64,000 bases of DNA from Myxococcales bacterium (GCA_016793465.1 JAEUJW010000056.1:1-64000); one strand, 5' to 3'; positions 46,176-55,988 are shown, counted from the stretch's first letter. The notes: generated by a model from the letters alone, not told the origin. Translations and numbers: made by a program.

Positions 46176-48029
46176 TCAGGGGCCGCGCAGGTTGGCGAGG
46201 AAGCCGCGCGCGGCGTCGGCGAGCCGGGCCGGGTCCTTCACGGGCGAGCTGCAGGCGGTGTCGGTGCACAGGTAGACGGCGGCGCCCCCGGGGTCGGGGT
46301 AACGCGCGCCGGGCGGGCTGATGGCGAGGATCGTCCGCGGGTCGCCGAGGCGCAGGGCGGCGGCGTGCAGCGCCATGGTCGCGGGATCGCCGGGCCGACC
46401 GACGACGGTGACGTCGACCGGGGTGTAGCTGGCCTCGGCGAGGGCGAGCGCGTACTGCCCGAGCATGCGGCCCTGCTCCTTGAGCTCGGCGGGGTCCGAG
46501 ACGGCCTTCAGGGCGCGCACGGCGGCGGGGCCGTAGGCTGGCTCTTCGGACAGGTGGTCGAGCTGGCGGTGGAGCTCGAGCAGGAAGCGGGCGGCGAGGC
46601 CGTTCTCCTCGACGGGCTTGCGGCGCTCGGCGAACACGCCGACGGCGGCGGGGTCGGCGGTGTGGGCGAAGAACCCGCCGTGCGTCGGGTCCTGCAGGTC
46701 TTTGAGCATGAAGTCGGCGAGGGCGCGGGCGGCGGTCAGCCACCTGTCGTCGCCGGTGACGCGGTAGAGGGCCATGAGGCCGCGACCGACTGCGGCTTGA
46801 TCGCGGAGGTGCAGCAGGCCGCCGTCGCCGGCCGCGTGGGTGAAGCCGCCGCTGGCGGTGCGGTGCCCGGCGAGCAGGCGCTCGCCGGCGGAGGCGGCGG
46901 CCTGCAGGGCGGCGACGTCGGGCTGACCGTCGGGGCCGGGGACCCAGGCGTACAGGCGGCACAGGCCGGCGATGATGCGGCCGTTGAGGTCGGCGTAGAC
47001 GCTGGTGTCGATGCGCGGGACGCCGAGCGCGCGACGGGCGGCGTCGTCCCTGGCGTAGTAGTCGAGGCCGACGACGGGCGGCTCGCCGGGCCGCTGGAGG
47101 TCGGCGTCCTGGCTGGTGTAGAAGCCGCCGCCGGGGCGCTGCATGAACTCGAGCACGTAGCGGCGCTGGAGGTGGGCCGCGGCCCGCCACTTGTCGTCGC
47201 GGGTGAGCTCGTAGGTGCGCGACAGGGTCTCGAGCGCGCCGGCCTGGACGGCGGCGATCTTCTCGTAGTGGGGCCGGTCCCACACGCTCTGCAGCGAGTA
47301 CTGGTACATGCCGCCCCACACCGGATCGATGAGGCGGACCTCGCCGGCGATGGTGGTGAGGGCGCGGGCCCGCCACACCGGCTGCTCGAAGATCGCGGCG
47401 CGCAGCAGCGAGAGCTCGTCGTGGGCGGCGAGCGGGTACTTTTGGACGCGACCCCAGCCGCCCCTGGCCTCGTCGTAGTACGAGTCGAGCTGGGCCTCGG
47501 CGGTCTTTCGCAGCTCGGCGAGGTCGGCGTCGCGGGGCGGCGGCGGCGGGGCGGGGCGACGACCGGTGAGCTTGCCGGCCTTCTGATCGGCGACGAGGTC
47601 GCGCAGCAGCTCGGCGAACTCGCGGGGGTCCTGGTAGCCGCGCAGCTCGAGCACCGGGCGGGCGTCGCTGGTGAGCACGGCGGTGGCGGGCCAGCCCCAG
47701 TCGGCGTAGCGCTCGGCGAGGTCGGGGCGGGCGTCGGAGTCGACGCGGATGGCGAGGAAGTGCTCGCGCAGCAGGGCCGCGACCTCGGCGTCGGCGTAGG
47801 TCTCGTGGTCCATCACGTGACACCAGTGGCACCAGGCGGCGGCGACGTTGACGAGCAGGATCTTGTCGCCCGTCCTGGCGGCGGCGAAGCTCTCGGGCGA
47901 CCAGGCGTGCCACTCGAAGCTCGCGGCCCGGGCGGGCTCGTCGGGCGCGACCGCGGGCTCGGGCGGGGTGCCGGCGCAGCTCTGCAGCGCGGCGAACAGG
48001 AACAGCGTGGGCAGGCGGAGGGCCGGCAT
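46176..48029 (-). CDS. DUF255 thioredoxin-fold / glycosidase-fold lipoprotein (YyaL/SPATA20 type)
   Basis: A 617-residue lipoprotein (LQSC, Cys18). The N-terminal thioredoxin domain has AAAWCHWCHVMDHETY (C67-H-W-C70), the hallmark of the DUF255 family. An (alpha/alpha)6-barrel domain like cellobiose-epimerase/glycosidases makes up the rest (GGMYQYSLQSVWDRPHYEKI; GRIIAGLCRLYAW). Most relatives are cytosolic, so a lipoprotein form is unusual. Role unknown; thiol redox linked to sugar binding is only suggested. A copy of the dispersed palindrome (GGCTGGCTCTTCGGACAGG) lies at about 46538-46556. Start is supported by TAACCT 6 nt upstream. Confidence 0.85.
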   Translation of the reverse strand: MPALRLPTLFLFAALQSCAGTPPEPAVAPDEPARAASFEWHAWSPESFAAARTGDKILLVNVAAAWCHWCHVMDHETYADAEVAALLREHFLAIRVDSDARPDLAERYADWGWPATAVLTSDARPVLELRGYQDPREFAELLRDLVADQKAGKLTGRRPAPPPPPRDADLAELRKTAEAQLDSYYDEARGGWGRVQKYPLAAHDELSLLRAAIFEQPVWRARALTTIAGEVRLIDPVWGGMYQYSLQSVWDRPHYEKIAAVQAGALETLSRTYELTRDDKWRAAAHLQRRYVLEFMQRPGGGFYTSQDADLQRPGEPPVVGLDYYARDDAARRALGVPRIDTSVYADLNGRIIAGLCRLYAWVPGPDGQPDVAALQAAASAGERLLAGHRTASGGFTHAAGDGGLLHLRDQAAVGRGLMALYRVTGDDRWLTAARALADFMLKDLQDPTHGGFFAHTADPAAVGVFAERRKPVEENGLAARFLLELHRQLDHLSEEPAYGPAAVRALKAVSDPAELKEQGRMLGQYALALAEASYTPVDVTVVGRPGDPATMALHAAALRLGDPRTILAISPPGARYPDPGGAAVYLCTDTACSSPVKDPARLADAARGFLANLRGP

Positions 48030-48035
48030 GGGCCG

Positions 48036-48041
48036 AGGTTA
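48036..48041 (-). promoter_or_regulatory. -10 box TAACCT for a predicted leaderless transcript
   Basis: On the minus strand TAACCT is followed by 6 nt and the ATG at 48029. No Shine-Dalgarno sequence is present. Confidence 0.5.
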
Positions 48042-48199
48042 CGCCGTCACGCGGGGGGCGGATCGGCGGGTGATGCGGCCGCGGACGGGCGCTGCGGGCG
48101 GCAAAGCGGGCGTCGCGGGCCGCGGAGGTGCGGGCGAGGGAGCGGAGCGGAGCGAGGACGAGCGCGGCGCGGGCCGAGCGGGCCGCGCGGATCGACCGG

Positions 48200-48382
48200 T
48201 CAGCCGAGGCACCAGTTGTTCAGCGGGGGCATGTGGAGGATGTAGGTGGGGTCGACGACGCGGAGGCGCAGGCGCTCGCGGGCGCCGTATTCGGGGGTCA
48301 GGCTGGCCGCGAGGATGATGCGCTCGGCGGCGGCGCTGAACTCGAACCCCGGCGGTCCGGCGTGGCTGGCCTTCGGGACAGG
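48200..48382 (-). pseudogene. In-frame orphan coding tail after the beta-barrel stop codon
   Basis: Directly after the TGA of the beta-barrel gene, the same frame stays open for 60 more codons to a TGA at 48200-48202. It opens with the dispersed-repeat peptide PVPKAS. The part from FEFSAAAERIILAASLTPEYG to PPLNNWCLG has almost only G/C third positions, as in real genes here, and a protein-like composition. It has no start codon of its own. Either it is the true C-terminus of the barrel gene cut off by a stop inside the repeat, or the remnant of another gene joined by a deletion. Confidence 0.5.
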
Positions 48383-49279
48383 TCAGCCGGGCGGCGGGGT
48401 CACGGGCATGCTCTCGCCGGGCGGCGGGGACGTCGCGGGCGGGCTCGGCGGCGGAGTGGTCGCGGGCGGACTCGTGGCCGGCGGCGGGGCGTAGGCGGGC
48501 GGGTCGGGCGGCGGCTGTTCGCCGGGCGGGGCCTCGCTCGGGGGCTCCGCCGGGGTGTAGGCCGGGGGCGGCGCGGGCGGCGGGTAGGTGGTCTGCGGCG
48601 GGGGCGGCGAAGACGGCGGGGGCGGGGCCTGGTAGGGCGCGTCGTCGGGGTCGCGGCGCTGGCGGCCGACGCCGAAGCCGAACACGAGGCCGAACTGGAT
48701 GCCCCAGCGGAAGCCGCACGACGAGTAGACCGACACGCCGTCGTAGTTGTAGGCGGCGTTGCACTTGTCGCCGGGGAAGCGCGACGAGAAGCTGACGCCG
48801 ACGTTGATGGCGAGGCGGCGGCCGAGGCCGATGAGCACGCCGGGCCCGGCGACCCACTCGCCGACGACGCCGTGGCCGTGGTTGAAGAACACCGGGCCGA
48901 CGCCGGCGTGGACGTAGGGCGAGAAGCGGTAGCTGCGGTAGAGGACGAACATCAGGCTGGGCGTCAGCGAGAACTCGTTGGTGGGGATGCGCTTCTCGAC
49001 GCCCGGGAACTCGGCCTTGATGTAGTTGGGGAGGAAGGTGGTGAAGTTGCGGAGGTGGAGGCCGAAGCCGAGGTTGTTGACGGCGAAGTAGGTGAGGCCG
49101 GCGCCGACCAGCAGGGTGCCGCCGCCGCGGCTGCTGAACGAGCCGCCGAGGCCGAAGCTCGGCATGAGGGTGCCGCGTCCCCACGGCCTGTCGTCGGGCT
49201 GGGTGGAGAACGGCCGGGCGGCGGCGACCGCGGGCGCGAGCGCGACGAACGAGAGGGCGAGGGGGAGAGCGAGGCGCAC
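48383..49279 (-). CDS. Outer-membrane beta-barrel protein with Pro-rich C-terminus
   Basis: A 298-residue protein with signal MRLALPLALSFVALAPAVAA (GTG start). A beta-barrel of about 180 residues follows (LMPSFGLGGSFSSRGGG; LVGAGLTYFAVNNLGFGLHL; YSSCGFRWGIQFGLVFGFG). It ends in about 85 residues of Pro-, Ala- and Ser-rich sequence, which may be an exposed or periplasmic extension. Its TGA lies inside a copy of the dispersed GGGACAGGT element, and the same frame continues for 60 coding-like codons. GGAGG precedes the start. Confidence 0.75.
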   Translation of the reverse strand: MRLALPLALSFVALAPAVAAARPFSTQPDDRPWGRGTLMPSFGLGGSFSSRGGGTLLVGAGLTYFAVNNLGFGLHLRNFTTFLPNYIKAEFPGVEKRIPTNEFSLTPSLMFVLYRSYRFSPYVHAGVGPVFFNHGHGVVGEWVAGPGVLIGLGRRLAINVGVSFSSRFPGDKCNAAYNYDGVSVYSSCGFRWGIQFGLVFGFGVGRQRRDPDDAPYQAPPPPSSPPPPQTTYPPPAPPPAYTPAEPPSEAPPGEQPPPDPPAYAPPPATSPPATTPPPSPPATSPPPGESMPVTPPPG

Positions 49280-49367
49280 GGGGGACCTCCGTCGCAGGAG
49301 TGTCGCACGGGCCGCACGGCGCGGGGAGGGCGGCGGAGTGTTTGCGCGGGCGCGCGGGCCCGTTGCG

Positions 49368-51197
49368 TCAGGGGCGGCGGTGCAGGCTGGTGAGCGGGAC
49401 GTCGTCGAGGGTGACGACCTCGGCGGGGGCGGGGCCGAGGGACTGCCAGACGTCGAGCTCGTGGCTCAGCATGTGGCGCTCGTGGAAGATGAGGCCGGTG
49501 CCGGCGCGGGAGGGGGCGACCGGGGCGGCGCCGGCGGGCCAGCGACCCTCGCGCTCGTATTGCAGGCGGGCGAGCTCGTGGAGGTCGTGGAGGTAGGTCG
49601 GGCCGGGGGCGGCGTCGGCGGCGAGCTGCGCGGGCGGGACGGCGTGGCCCCAGAAGCCGCGCAGGAGGCCGAGGTCGGCGGCGCCGCGCGGGCCGCCGAC
49701 GAGCGGGGCGTACTGCGAGAGGCCGTAGGGGTGGCCGTCGACGGTGCTCCACACGCCGGGCACGAGCACGAGCACGAGCACGGCGGCGGGCAGGCGGCGG
49801 CGCTGGCGGTGCAGGGCGAGGGCGAGGCGGCGGCCGGGCGCGGGCGTCGGGGCGTCGGCGGCGGCGCGGGCGAGGGTGAGGAGGCCGCCGGCGGCGGCGA
49901 GGGCGAGGAAGGGGTAGGCGGTGAGCCAGTGCTTGGTGCCGCCGAAGATGGGGACCGTGGGCAGGGCGATGAGGGCCAGCGGGAAGGCGGCGAACAGGGC
50001 GAAGAGGAGGGCGTCGCGCGCGGGTAGGCCGGCGTGGGGGGCGGTGAAGCCGGACCCGGGCGGGGTGTCCCGAGGGACAGGTGTGGATATCTTGAAGGAC
50101 AGGTCGCGGCGGAGGCCGAGCACGAGGCCGGTGAGCGCGAGCAGGAGGGCGCCGGTCGGCACGGTGGCCCAGGTGAGCACGAACGGGTAGGCGATCGGGA
50201 GCGGCGGGCGGTTGTAGTTGATGTGGAGAAATTCGGTGTTGTAGTAGGCGTGGAGGCGGTGGAACTCGACGTACTCTTGCAGGCGGCCGACCGGGTCGGT
50301 CCACAGCCAGGGCCAGAGGGCGAGCACGGTCAGCGGGGCGAGCAGCGCCATCGAGACGAACGGCAGGGGGATCCACCGGCCGCGGGTCGGGCGGCGGCCG
50401 GCCAGCGCGAGGCAGGCGAGGTGGTGGATCCCCAGCAGCACGGGGATGAAGAGCGCGTTGTGTTTAATCGAGATGGCGACGCCGAGGGCGGGGCCGAGGG
50501 CGAGCGCCCAGCGCCACGAGCGCACGGCGCGGCGGTAGATCAGCACGACCGCGAGGGTGGCGACGGCGACCGGGACGTCGAAGCAGTGCAGGCCGGCGTG
50601 GAACCACACGTGCGGGAGGGCGATGAACCACAGCGCGGCGCACAGGCCGAGCAGCCAGGGGAGGTCGGGGCTGTCCGGAGGGGCAGGTGGGCTGTCCGGA
50701 GGGGCAGGTGGGCTGTCCGGAGGGGCAGGTGCGGCGGAGGCTCTCGGGGGTCGGGGTCGCCCGTCCTCGGGGACAGGGCGGTCGGCGAGGGCGGCGCCGG
50801 CGAGGAACAGCAGGGCGACGGCGAGGCCGGCGAGCAGCTGGGCCGGGAGGCGCATGGCGGCGCCCTCGGGCAGCAGCGGGAGCAGGCCGGCGGGGGCGCG
50901 CTCCTGCCTGGCGGTCGTCGGCGGGCCGGGCTCGGCGAACCACCGCGCCGAGACGCCGGCGGCAATTTTTAATAGTGCGGGGTGCTCGTGGTTGAAGTGA
51001 AAGGCGCGGTCGCGTTCGCGGGCGGCGAGCGCGGCGGCGGGCTCGTGCAGCAGGCGCGCGGCCCAGGCGGCGTACTGGCGGCTGGCGGCGAAGTAGATGC
51101 CCTCGTCGCGCACGTAGCCGACCTGGCGGTGGCCGAGGGCGAGGAGGAGGGTGGTGACGAGGCCGAGGAGGACGGCGGCGAGCAGGCGACGTCTCAT
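49368..51197 (-). CDS. GT39/ArnT-like membrane glycosyltransferase
   Basis: A 609-residue protein with about 11 membrane helices. GYVRDEGIYFAASRQYA carries the acidic pair found in the first periplasmic loop of GT-C enzymes, followed by FNHEHPALLKIAAG, typical of the ArnT/PMT clan. A Pro-rich loop (about residues 155-177) contains three exact PAPPDSP repeats made by a 21-bp tandem repeat. Likely adds a sugar from a polyprenyl carrier to a surface polymer or protein. It follows the 51238-52158 gene by 40 nt on the same strand. Confidence 0.8.
   Translation of the reverse strand: MRRRLLAAVLLGLVTTLLLALGHRQVGYVRDEGIYFAASRQYAAWAARLLHEPAAALAARERDRAFHFNHEHPALLKIAAGVSARWFAEPGPPTTARQERAPAGLLPLLPEGAAMRLPAQLLAGLAVALLFLAGAALADRPVPEDGRPRPPRASAAPAPPDSPPAPPDSPPAPPDSPDLPWLLGLCAALWFIALPHVWFHAGLHCFDVPVAVATLAVVLIYRRAVRSWRWALALGPALGVAISIKHNALFIPVLLGIHHLACLALAGRRPTRGRWIPLPFVSMALLAPLTVLALWPWLWTDPVGRLQEYVEFHRLHAYYNTEFLHINYNRPPLPIAYPFVLTWATVPTGALLLALTGLVLGLRRDLSFKISTPVPRDTPPGSGFTAPHAGLPARDALLFALFAAFPLALIALPTVPIFGGTKHWLTAYPFLALAAAGGLLTLARAAADAPTPAPGRRLALALHRQRRRLPAAVLVLVLVPGVWSTVDGHPYGLSQYAPLVGGPRGAADLGLLRGFWGHAVPPAQLAADAAPGPTYLHDLHELARLQYEREGRWPAGAAPVAPSRAGTGLIFHERHMLSHELDVWQSLGPAPAEVVTLDDVPLTSLHRRP
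50670..50732 (-). repeat. Triplicated 21-bp coding repeat
   Basis: Three tandem exact copies of GGCTGTCCGGAGGGGCAGGT plus G (plus strand; 50670-50690, 50691-50711, 50712-50732). Each encodes seven residues, PAPPDSP, on the minus strand. The unit is itself a version of the dispersed palindrome (TGTCC / GGGCA). Confidence 0.85.
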
Positions 51198-51237
51198 GCC
51201 GGCCTCCTCGCGGACGTCGCGAGTGGGACGGGGCGGG

Positions 51238-52158
51238 TCATGGGGCGGCCTCCGCGAGGGCGCGCAGCTCGAGGCAGGCGATGCGGGGCGGGGCGGGGCC
51301 GTAGGTGTCCTGCGACCACGTGCCTGTCAACAACGGGGTGAGGCGGACGCGGACGGCGTGCTCGCCGGGGGTGGTGGGGGCCTCGAAGGCGGCCCAGCCC
51401 TGGTCGTCGGAGATCGTCCAGCGGGCGGCGAGGGCGTCGTCGACGAGGATCTCGAGCAGCGCGGGGGCATCGTTGCGGAGGCGACTATTAAAATCGCCGA
51501 AGCCGAGGTGGCCGCGCAGGGTCGTGCCGAGGGCCGCGCGCGGCAGGGAGACCTCGAGGGTGGCGCCGTCCTCGAGCTGCACGGCGAGGCAGCGCCGCGG
51601 GCGGTAGGCGACCTCGACCAGGCGGATCGTCACGCTGCCCGGCTTGCAGCTCCATGTCCCCGAGGACAGGCGGCACGGGGCGGGGCGATCGCCGCCGTCG
51701 ACCGACAGCTGGAGCGGCGCGGCGAGGAAGTCGGTGGTGACGACGCGGGCGGCGGGCTGGGTGTAGTGGTGGAGGACGAGCGGGCCGAGGTCGTCGCTGG
51801 CGGTGAGGATCGGCGCGGGGAGCTCGGCGAGGTCGGCGGCGAGCTCGTCGGACCAGGCGCCGGACGCGGGCGAGCCGGCGTGGCCGAGCACGTGGAAGCG
51901 CGGGAGGGCGACGAGGTCGGGCGGCGCGAGCGAGGCGGACGCGGCGAGGGCGGGGACGTGCCGGCGTGCGAGCGGGCCGAGCCAGGGGGTGCCGAGCAGC
52001 ACGGGCTCGTGCGCGGGCACGGCGGCGATCGCCGCGGCGGCGCGCTCCCAGGCGCGCGGGCCGAGGGTGGTGCGGTAGGCGGAGGCGGCGGCGACCCACT
52101 CGACGGCTGCGATCACGGCGATCGCGGCGAGGATGAGCTGGGCGCGTCGCGGGGTCAC
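51238..52158 (-). CDS. Membrane-anchored protein of unknown function
   Basis: A 306-residue protein with one N-terminal membrane helix (QLILAAIAVIAAVEWVAA) and a large extracytoplasmic domain. The C-terminal part is beta-rich with Cys pairs (RPAPCRLSSGTWSCKPG; RRCLAVQLEDGATLEVSL). It resembles the carbohydrate-binding ends found next to GT39-type transferases, but no family is certain. GTG 52158 is favoured over an upstream ATG because TACACT lies 8 nt before it. Probably co-transcribed with the downstream membrane glycosyltransferase. Confidence 0.65.
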   Translation of the reverse strand: MTPRRAQLILAAIAVIAAVEWVAAASAYRTTLGPRAWERAAAAIAAVPAHEPVLLGTPWLGPLARRHVPALAASASLAPPDLVALPRFHVLGHAGSPASGAWSDELAADLAELPAPILTASDDLGPLVLHHYTQPAARVVTTDFLAAPLQLSVDGGDRPAPCRLSSGTWSCKPGSVTIRLVEVAYRPRRCLAVQLEDGATLEVSLPRAALGTTLRGHLGFGDFNSRLRNDAPALLEILVDDALAARWTISDDQGWAAFEAPTTPGEHAVRVRLTPLLTGTWSQDTYGPAPPRIACLELRALAEAAP

Positions 52159-52166
52159 GTGGCGCG

Positions 52167-52172
52167 AGTGTA
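52167..52172 (-). promoter_or_regulatory. -10 box TACACT for a predicted leaderless transcript
   Basis: On the minus strand TACACT is followed by 8 nt and GTG 52158. No Shine-Dalgarno is present. Confidence 0.4.
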
Positions 52173-52210
52173 ACCCGCGGCGGATCGGCGACAAACAGGC
52201 GGGCATCGCC

Positions 52211-52369
52211 CGCGGGCCTCGTGGCGGACGGAGCTCGGCAGAACGGATCGCGGCGCGGGCCTCGTGGCGGACGGGGCTCGGCAGAACGGCGCGCGGCGCG
52301 GGCCTCGTGGCGGACGGAGCTCGGCAGAACGGCGCGGTACTCGTGACGGACGGAGCTCAACAGAACGGC
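52211..52369. repeat. Four-copy minisatellite overlapping a gene 3' end
   Basis: Four tandem copies of a unit containing ACGGAGCTCGGCAGAACGGC, spaced 43, 43 and 36 bp. The rightmost copy contains the last codons and TGA of the MopE-like gene. The other copies have CGA where this copy has TGA. The array therefore looks like tandem duplication of the gene end into the downstream spacer. Confidence 0.8.
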
Positions 52370-53172
52370 AGGCCGTCGCAGTCCTCGTCCATCGGGGTGA
52401 CACAGTCCTCGATGCCGGGCAGGGCCTGGCCCATGCACGGGCCCCAGCTGCCGTCCTTGCACATCGTCACGCCGCCGTGGCACACGCCGACGCCCTCGGT
52501 GCCGGGGGGCCCCTCGTAGCAGTTCGTGAAGCTGCCGACCTCGCACTCGTCGCAGGTCTCGTCGACCTTCTCGTTGCAGTCCTCGTCGGCGCCGGGCGGG
52601 TCGCACAGCTCGTCCGCGGGCAGGGTCTGGCCCTCGCACGGGCCCCACTGGCCGCCGAGGCAGGTCGACTGGCCGGGCTCGCACAGGCCGACGTCCTTGG
52701 TCCCGGCGGGGCCGGTGTAGCAGGCCTGCTGCTCGCCGTCGTCGCAGTCGGCGCTGTCGCAGCCGTCGTTGACGACGCCGTCGCAGTCGTCGTCGTCGGG
52801 GGTGTCGCAGTCCTCGGCGACCGGGAGGACCTCGCCGACGCAGGCGCCGCTCCACTGACCGGCGAGGCAGACCTCGTCGCCGTCGCGGCAGCGGCCGACG
52901 TCGCGGGTCGTCTCCGGGCCGGTGTAACAGGGGCGGGTCTCGTCGCCGGCGCACTCGGTCGGGGCGGTGGTGGTGGCTTGCGAGTCGCTGGCGTCGGCGG
53001 TGCCGGACGCGTCGGCGGGGTCGGAGCCGGTGAGCTCGACGGAGCCGGTGGTGCCGGAGTCGGCGGTCGTGGTGGCGGCCGCGGGCGGATCGACGAGCAC
53101 GTCGAACAGCGGGTTGTCGCCGGCCAGGCAGGCGCTCAGGCAGGCGCAGGCGAGGAGGGCGAGGCGGCGCAC
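52357..53172 (-). CDS. MopE-like Cys/Asp-rich lipoprotein with three repeats
   Basis: A 271-residue lipoprotein (LSAC, Cys15; GTG start) with a Thr/Ser/Asp-rich linker. Three repeats of about 65 residues follow. Each contains C-Y-x-GP-x-GT-x-x-VG-x-C, a C-LGGQWGPC-like core, then CDxPxxDEDCDG. The acidic DxDxDG-type segments resemble putative metal-binding motifs of MopE-like proteins, and the paired Cys suggest disulfide-stabilised modules. Function unknown, plausibly extracellular calcium or copper binding. The final repeat ends at LPFC, inside the minisatellite. Confidence 0.78.
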   Translation of the reverse strand: MRRLALLACACLSACLAGDNPLFDVLVDPPAAATTTADSGTTGSVELTGSDPADASGTADASDSQATTTAPTECAGDETRPCYTGPETTRDVGRCRDGDEVCLAGQWSGACVGEVLPVAEDCDTPDDDDCDGVVNDGCDSADCDDGEQQACYTGPAGTKDVGLCEPGQSTCLGGQWGPCEGQTLPADELCDPPGADEDCNEKVDETCDECEVGSFTNCYEGPPGTEGVGVCHGGVTMCKDGSWGPCMGQALPGIEDCVTPMDEDCDGLPFC

Positions 53173-53222
53173 CGCTCCACTGTGCCAGAGGATCGGCGAT
53201 CGGAAGACGCTCGCTTGTGCGC

Positions 53223-55988
53223 CTAGAGGTCGGTGAGGCGGAGGTCGAGGCCGAACTGCGGGGGCTGTTCGCCGCTGGTGGTGACGACGATTTTTACATC
53301 GACGGGCACGGCGCGGAGGTCGGGCGGGACGGGGACGGAGTCGAGCAGGCGGCGGTCGGGGCGGTGGGGGACCTGGACGTCGAGCAGGGTCGTGAAGGCT
53401 CCGGAGCCCGCGGGGCCGGCGGAGACGGTCAGGCGGTGGCTGCCGCGGCGGCGCTGCTTGGCGTCGTCGTCGTCGATCGCGTACCAGCCGGCCAGCGCGT
53501 CGCCGAGGCCGACATTGTCAAAAATTTCTTCGGACATGCCCGAACGGTCAGGTCTGGCGAGCACGGCGGGGAAGATCTGCATGTCGGTTTTTAACGGGCC
53601 GGCGCGCATGCTGCCGCTGGCCTCGCCGCGCAGCAGGCGGGCGCTGGCGAGGTCGTGCTCGCGGGCGGCGCCGCCGCGCCAGCGGACCACGCCGACGGCG
53701 AGCAGGAGCACGAGCAGCGGGGCGACGATCGCCGGGCGGGCGAGGCGGTGCAGGACGAGGTGCGCGCGCGGGAGCGGCTGGCGGGCGCGGACCAGCAGGA
53801 CGAGCGCGACGAGGCCGCCGAGGCCGAGCAGGAGGCCGAGCATGTCGGCGCGGCGCCAGCGGACGTAGCGCAGCTCGTAGACGCCGTCGCGCGCGGGGGC
53901 GGCGATCAGGGTCGGCTCGCGGCCGTCGTCGCCGAGGGCCTTGCCGCCGCGCAGGCGACCGGCGCGGCGGTCGTCCTGGGTGGCGATCGGGCCGTCGCCG
54001 ATCACCGGGACCTCGAACCACTCGACCGCCTCGGCGGCGGCGCCGTCGGCTGGCTGAAAGGACAGGTCCCAGCGCGGGTAGCCGGCGACGTGGAGGACCA
54101 GGCGGGCGCCGGGGGCGGAGCCGGTGACGCGCACGCGGACGAGGCCGGCGGTGAGGTCGGCGTGCTCGACGAGGACGCTGCCGGGGTACGCGGGGCCGGC
54201 GGGGCCCGGCTCGAGGTGGGCGAGGGGCTCGACGGCGGGGAGCTCGTACACGCGCAGGGCGCCGAACTCGGCGGCGAGGGTGGTGCCGGGCGGGGCGGCG
54301 CCGCCGGTGGCGAGCACGTAGCGCACGCCGAGGCGGCGCAGCAGCGCGGGGTCGCCGGACTCGGGCTTGTGCACGAAGTTGTCGCCGGGGGTGAAGCCGA
54401 GCTTGTAGGTCGGGGTGCCGGTGGTGACCGGCGAGTCCATGAACCAGTGGGCGTTGCGGTCGGCGCGGACGGCGAGGCGGTAGTCGGCCTCGCGGGTGGT
54501 CCAGCGCTCGCGGGCCCACGCGAGGAAGGCGGCGTAGTCGGCGTCGGCGACGGCGGGGCCGGTCTTGTCGGGGAAGCGGGCGGTCTGGACGGCGCCGACG
54601 TGGTGGCGCTGGACGCTGCCGCGGGCGGCGACGGCCTGCCACAGCGCGAGCGCGAGGGCGGCGCCCGCGGAGGTCAGGGCGAGGGCGCGGCGGAGCGGGC
54701 GGGGGACCGGTCGCCGCGGCGCGCCGGTGCGCGGGGCGGCGGGCAGGGTCGAGTGCACGTGCACGCGGGTGGCATGGCGCCTGGGCCATGTCCCTTGGGC
54801 CAGGTGCACGAGCCCGCCGACGGCGGCGCCGGCGAGCAGGAACACGCCGGGCTTGGCGGCGATGATGAAGCGCTGGTACTGGATGTGGGTGAAGCCGGCG
54901 CTGAGCCAGTCGAGGCGCAGCGACCAGAACGCGTCGGTGCTGGCGAGCAGCCAGTGGAGCGCGGTCCACAGGGCGAAGAACCGCAGGGTGGCGCGGCCGA
55001 AGCAGGCGGCGGCGAGCAGGCCGAGGAGCGCCGAGTAGCCGACGGCGGGCGGCATGAGCTGCGACCACTGACCGCCGGCGGCCCAGCGCAGCATGTCGGC
55101 GAGGGGGGCGTGCAGCCAGCCGTAGGAGGCCATCCAGCCGCGGTGGGCGGACATCGGCAGCCACCACCAGGCGGCGAGCGCGAGGCCGAGGCCGAGGGCG
55201 ATGAGCAGCTGCAGGGCGGTGCCGGCGAACAGCTCGCGGCGCGGCGGGGCGAGGCGGTCCTGACGCCGCAGGCCGACGGTGAACAGGTAGAGCGGGGCGC
55301 CGAGGGCCAGCATCATGAGGGCCATCGGGTGGGCGAGCAGGGCCCCGGCCGCGGCGAGGGCGGCGCGGGCGAGCGGGCGGCCGGGGCCGTCGCGCGCGGC
55401 CGAGGGGAATGGTTCGGTGGGGCTGACCGAAAGGACAGGTAGCGCGGGCACGCGGGCGCGCGCGAGCTCGGCGAAGGCGAGCCAGGCGAGCGAGGTGGCG
55501 AGGGTCTGCGGCCACACGCCGTAGAGCACGGTGTAGATCCACCCGCCCTCGCGGTAGGCGCCGGCGTCGGCGAGCGCGAGCAGGGCGGCGACGAGGCCGG
55601 GCAGCGGGCCCCAGCCGATCGCGTGGCCGCAGCGCAGCAGCACCCAGCCCTGGGCGAGGAACACCAGCGTGAACAGCAGCGCGTAGGCCTGCGGCCAGTC
55701 GAGCAGGCCGAGGCTGAGCACGCGCAGCGCGACCACGCCGAGGTCGCCGAGCACGGGGTAGAGCTCGCCGAGCGGGAAGCCGAAGAACCACGCGGGGCTC
55801 CAGCCGACGAGGTGACCGCCCGCGAGCTGCTGGCCGTAGAGGTAGGCGCGCGTGAGGTGGACCGTGTGGTCGGCGCTCAGCGGCATGACGCCGGCGGGCA
55901 CCGGCCACAGCAGCCACAGGCCGAATACGGTGACGATGAGGAGGGGGGCCCGGTCGATCAGGCGCGCGCGGAGGTCAGCGGACTTCAC
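53223..55988 (-). CDS. Large polytopic membrane protein (PTPS-related/glycosyltransferase-like)
   Basis: A 921-residue protein with about 11 helices in the first 560 residues, then an extracytoplasmic beta-rich domain and a final helix pair. [21 protein letters not shown] and [22 protein letters not shown] match membrane proteins annotated as 6-pyruvoyl-tetrahydropterin-synthase-related, which probably are GT-C-type transferases and not pterin enzymes. GTG 55988 overlaps the methyltransferase gene by 14 nt. Last gene of a four-gene overlapping operon. Contains two copies of the dispersed palindrome near 54050 and 55430. Confidence 0.7.
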   Translation of the reverse strand: MKSADLRARLIDRAPLLIVTVFGLWLLWPVPAGVMPLSADHTVHLTRAYLYGQQLAGGHLVGWSPAWFFGFPLGELYPVLGDLGVVALRVLSLGLLDWPQAYALLFTLVFLAQGWVLLRCGHAIGWGPLPGLVAALLALADAGAYREGGWIYTVLYGVWPQTLATSLAWLAFAELARARVPALPVLSVSPTEPFPSAARDGPGRPLARAALAAAGALLAHPMALMMLALGAPLYLFTVGLRRQDRLAPPRRELFAGTALQLLIALGLGLALAAWWWLPMSAHRGWMASYGWLHAPLADMLRWAAGGQWSQLMPPAVGYSALLGLLAAACFGRATLRFFALWTALHWLLASTDAFWSLRLDWLSAGFTHIQYQRFIIAAKPGVFLLAGAAVGGLVHLAQGTWPRRHATRVHVHSTLPAAPRTGAPRRPVPRPLRRALALTSAGAALALALWQAVAARGSVQRHHVGAVQTARFPDKTGPAVADADYAAFLAWARERWTTREADYRLAVRADRNAHWFMDSPVTTGTPTYKLGFTPGDNFVHKPESGDPALLRRLGVRYVLATGGAAPPGTTLAAEFGALRVYELPAVEPLAHLEPGPAGPAYPGSVLVEHADLTAGLVRVRVTGSAPGARLVLHVAGYPRWDLSFQPADGAAAEAVEWFEVPVIGDGPIATQDDRRAGRLRGGKALGDDGREPTLIAAPARDGVYELRYVRWRRADMLGLLLGLGGLVALVLLVRARQPLPRAHLVLHRLARPAIVAPLLVLLLAVGVVRWRGGAAREHDLASARLLRGEASGSMRAGPLKTDMQIFPAVLARPDRSGMSEEIFDNVGLGDALAGWYAIDDDDAKQRRRGSHRLTVSAGPAGSGAFTTLLDVQVPHRPDRRLLDSVPVPPDLRAVPVDVKIVVTTSGEQPPQFGLDLRLTDL

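Noticed and set aside
53223..55988. True 6-pyruvoyl-tetrahydropterin synthase
   Set aside because: The family name reflects a distant domain label. The protein is a polytopic membrane protein without the zinc-His cluster of that enzyme.
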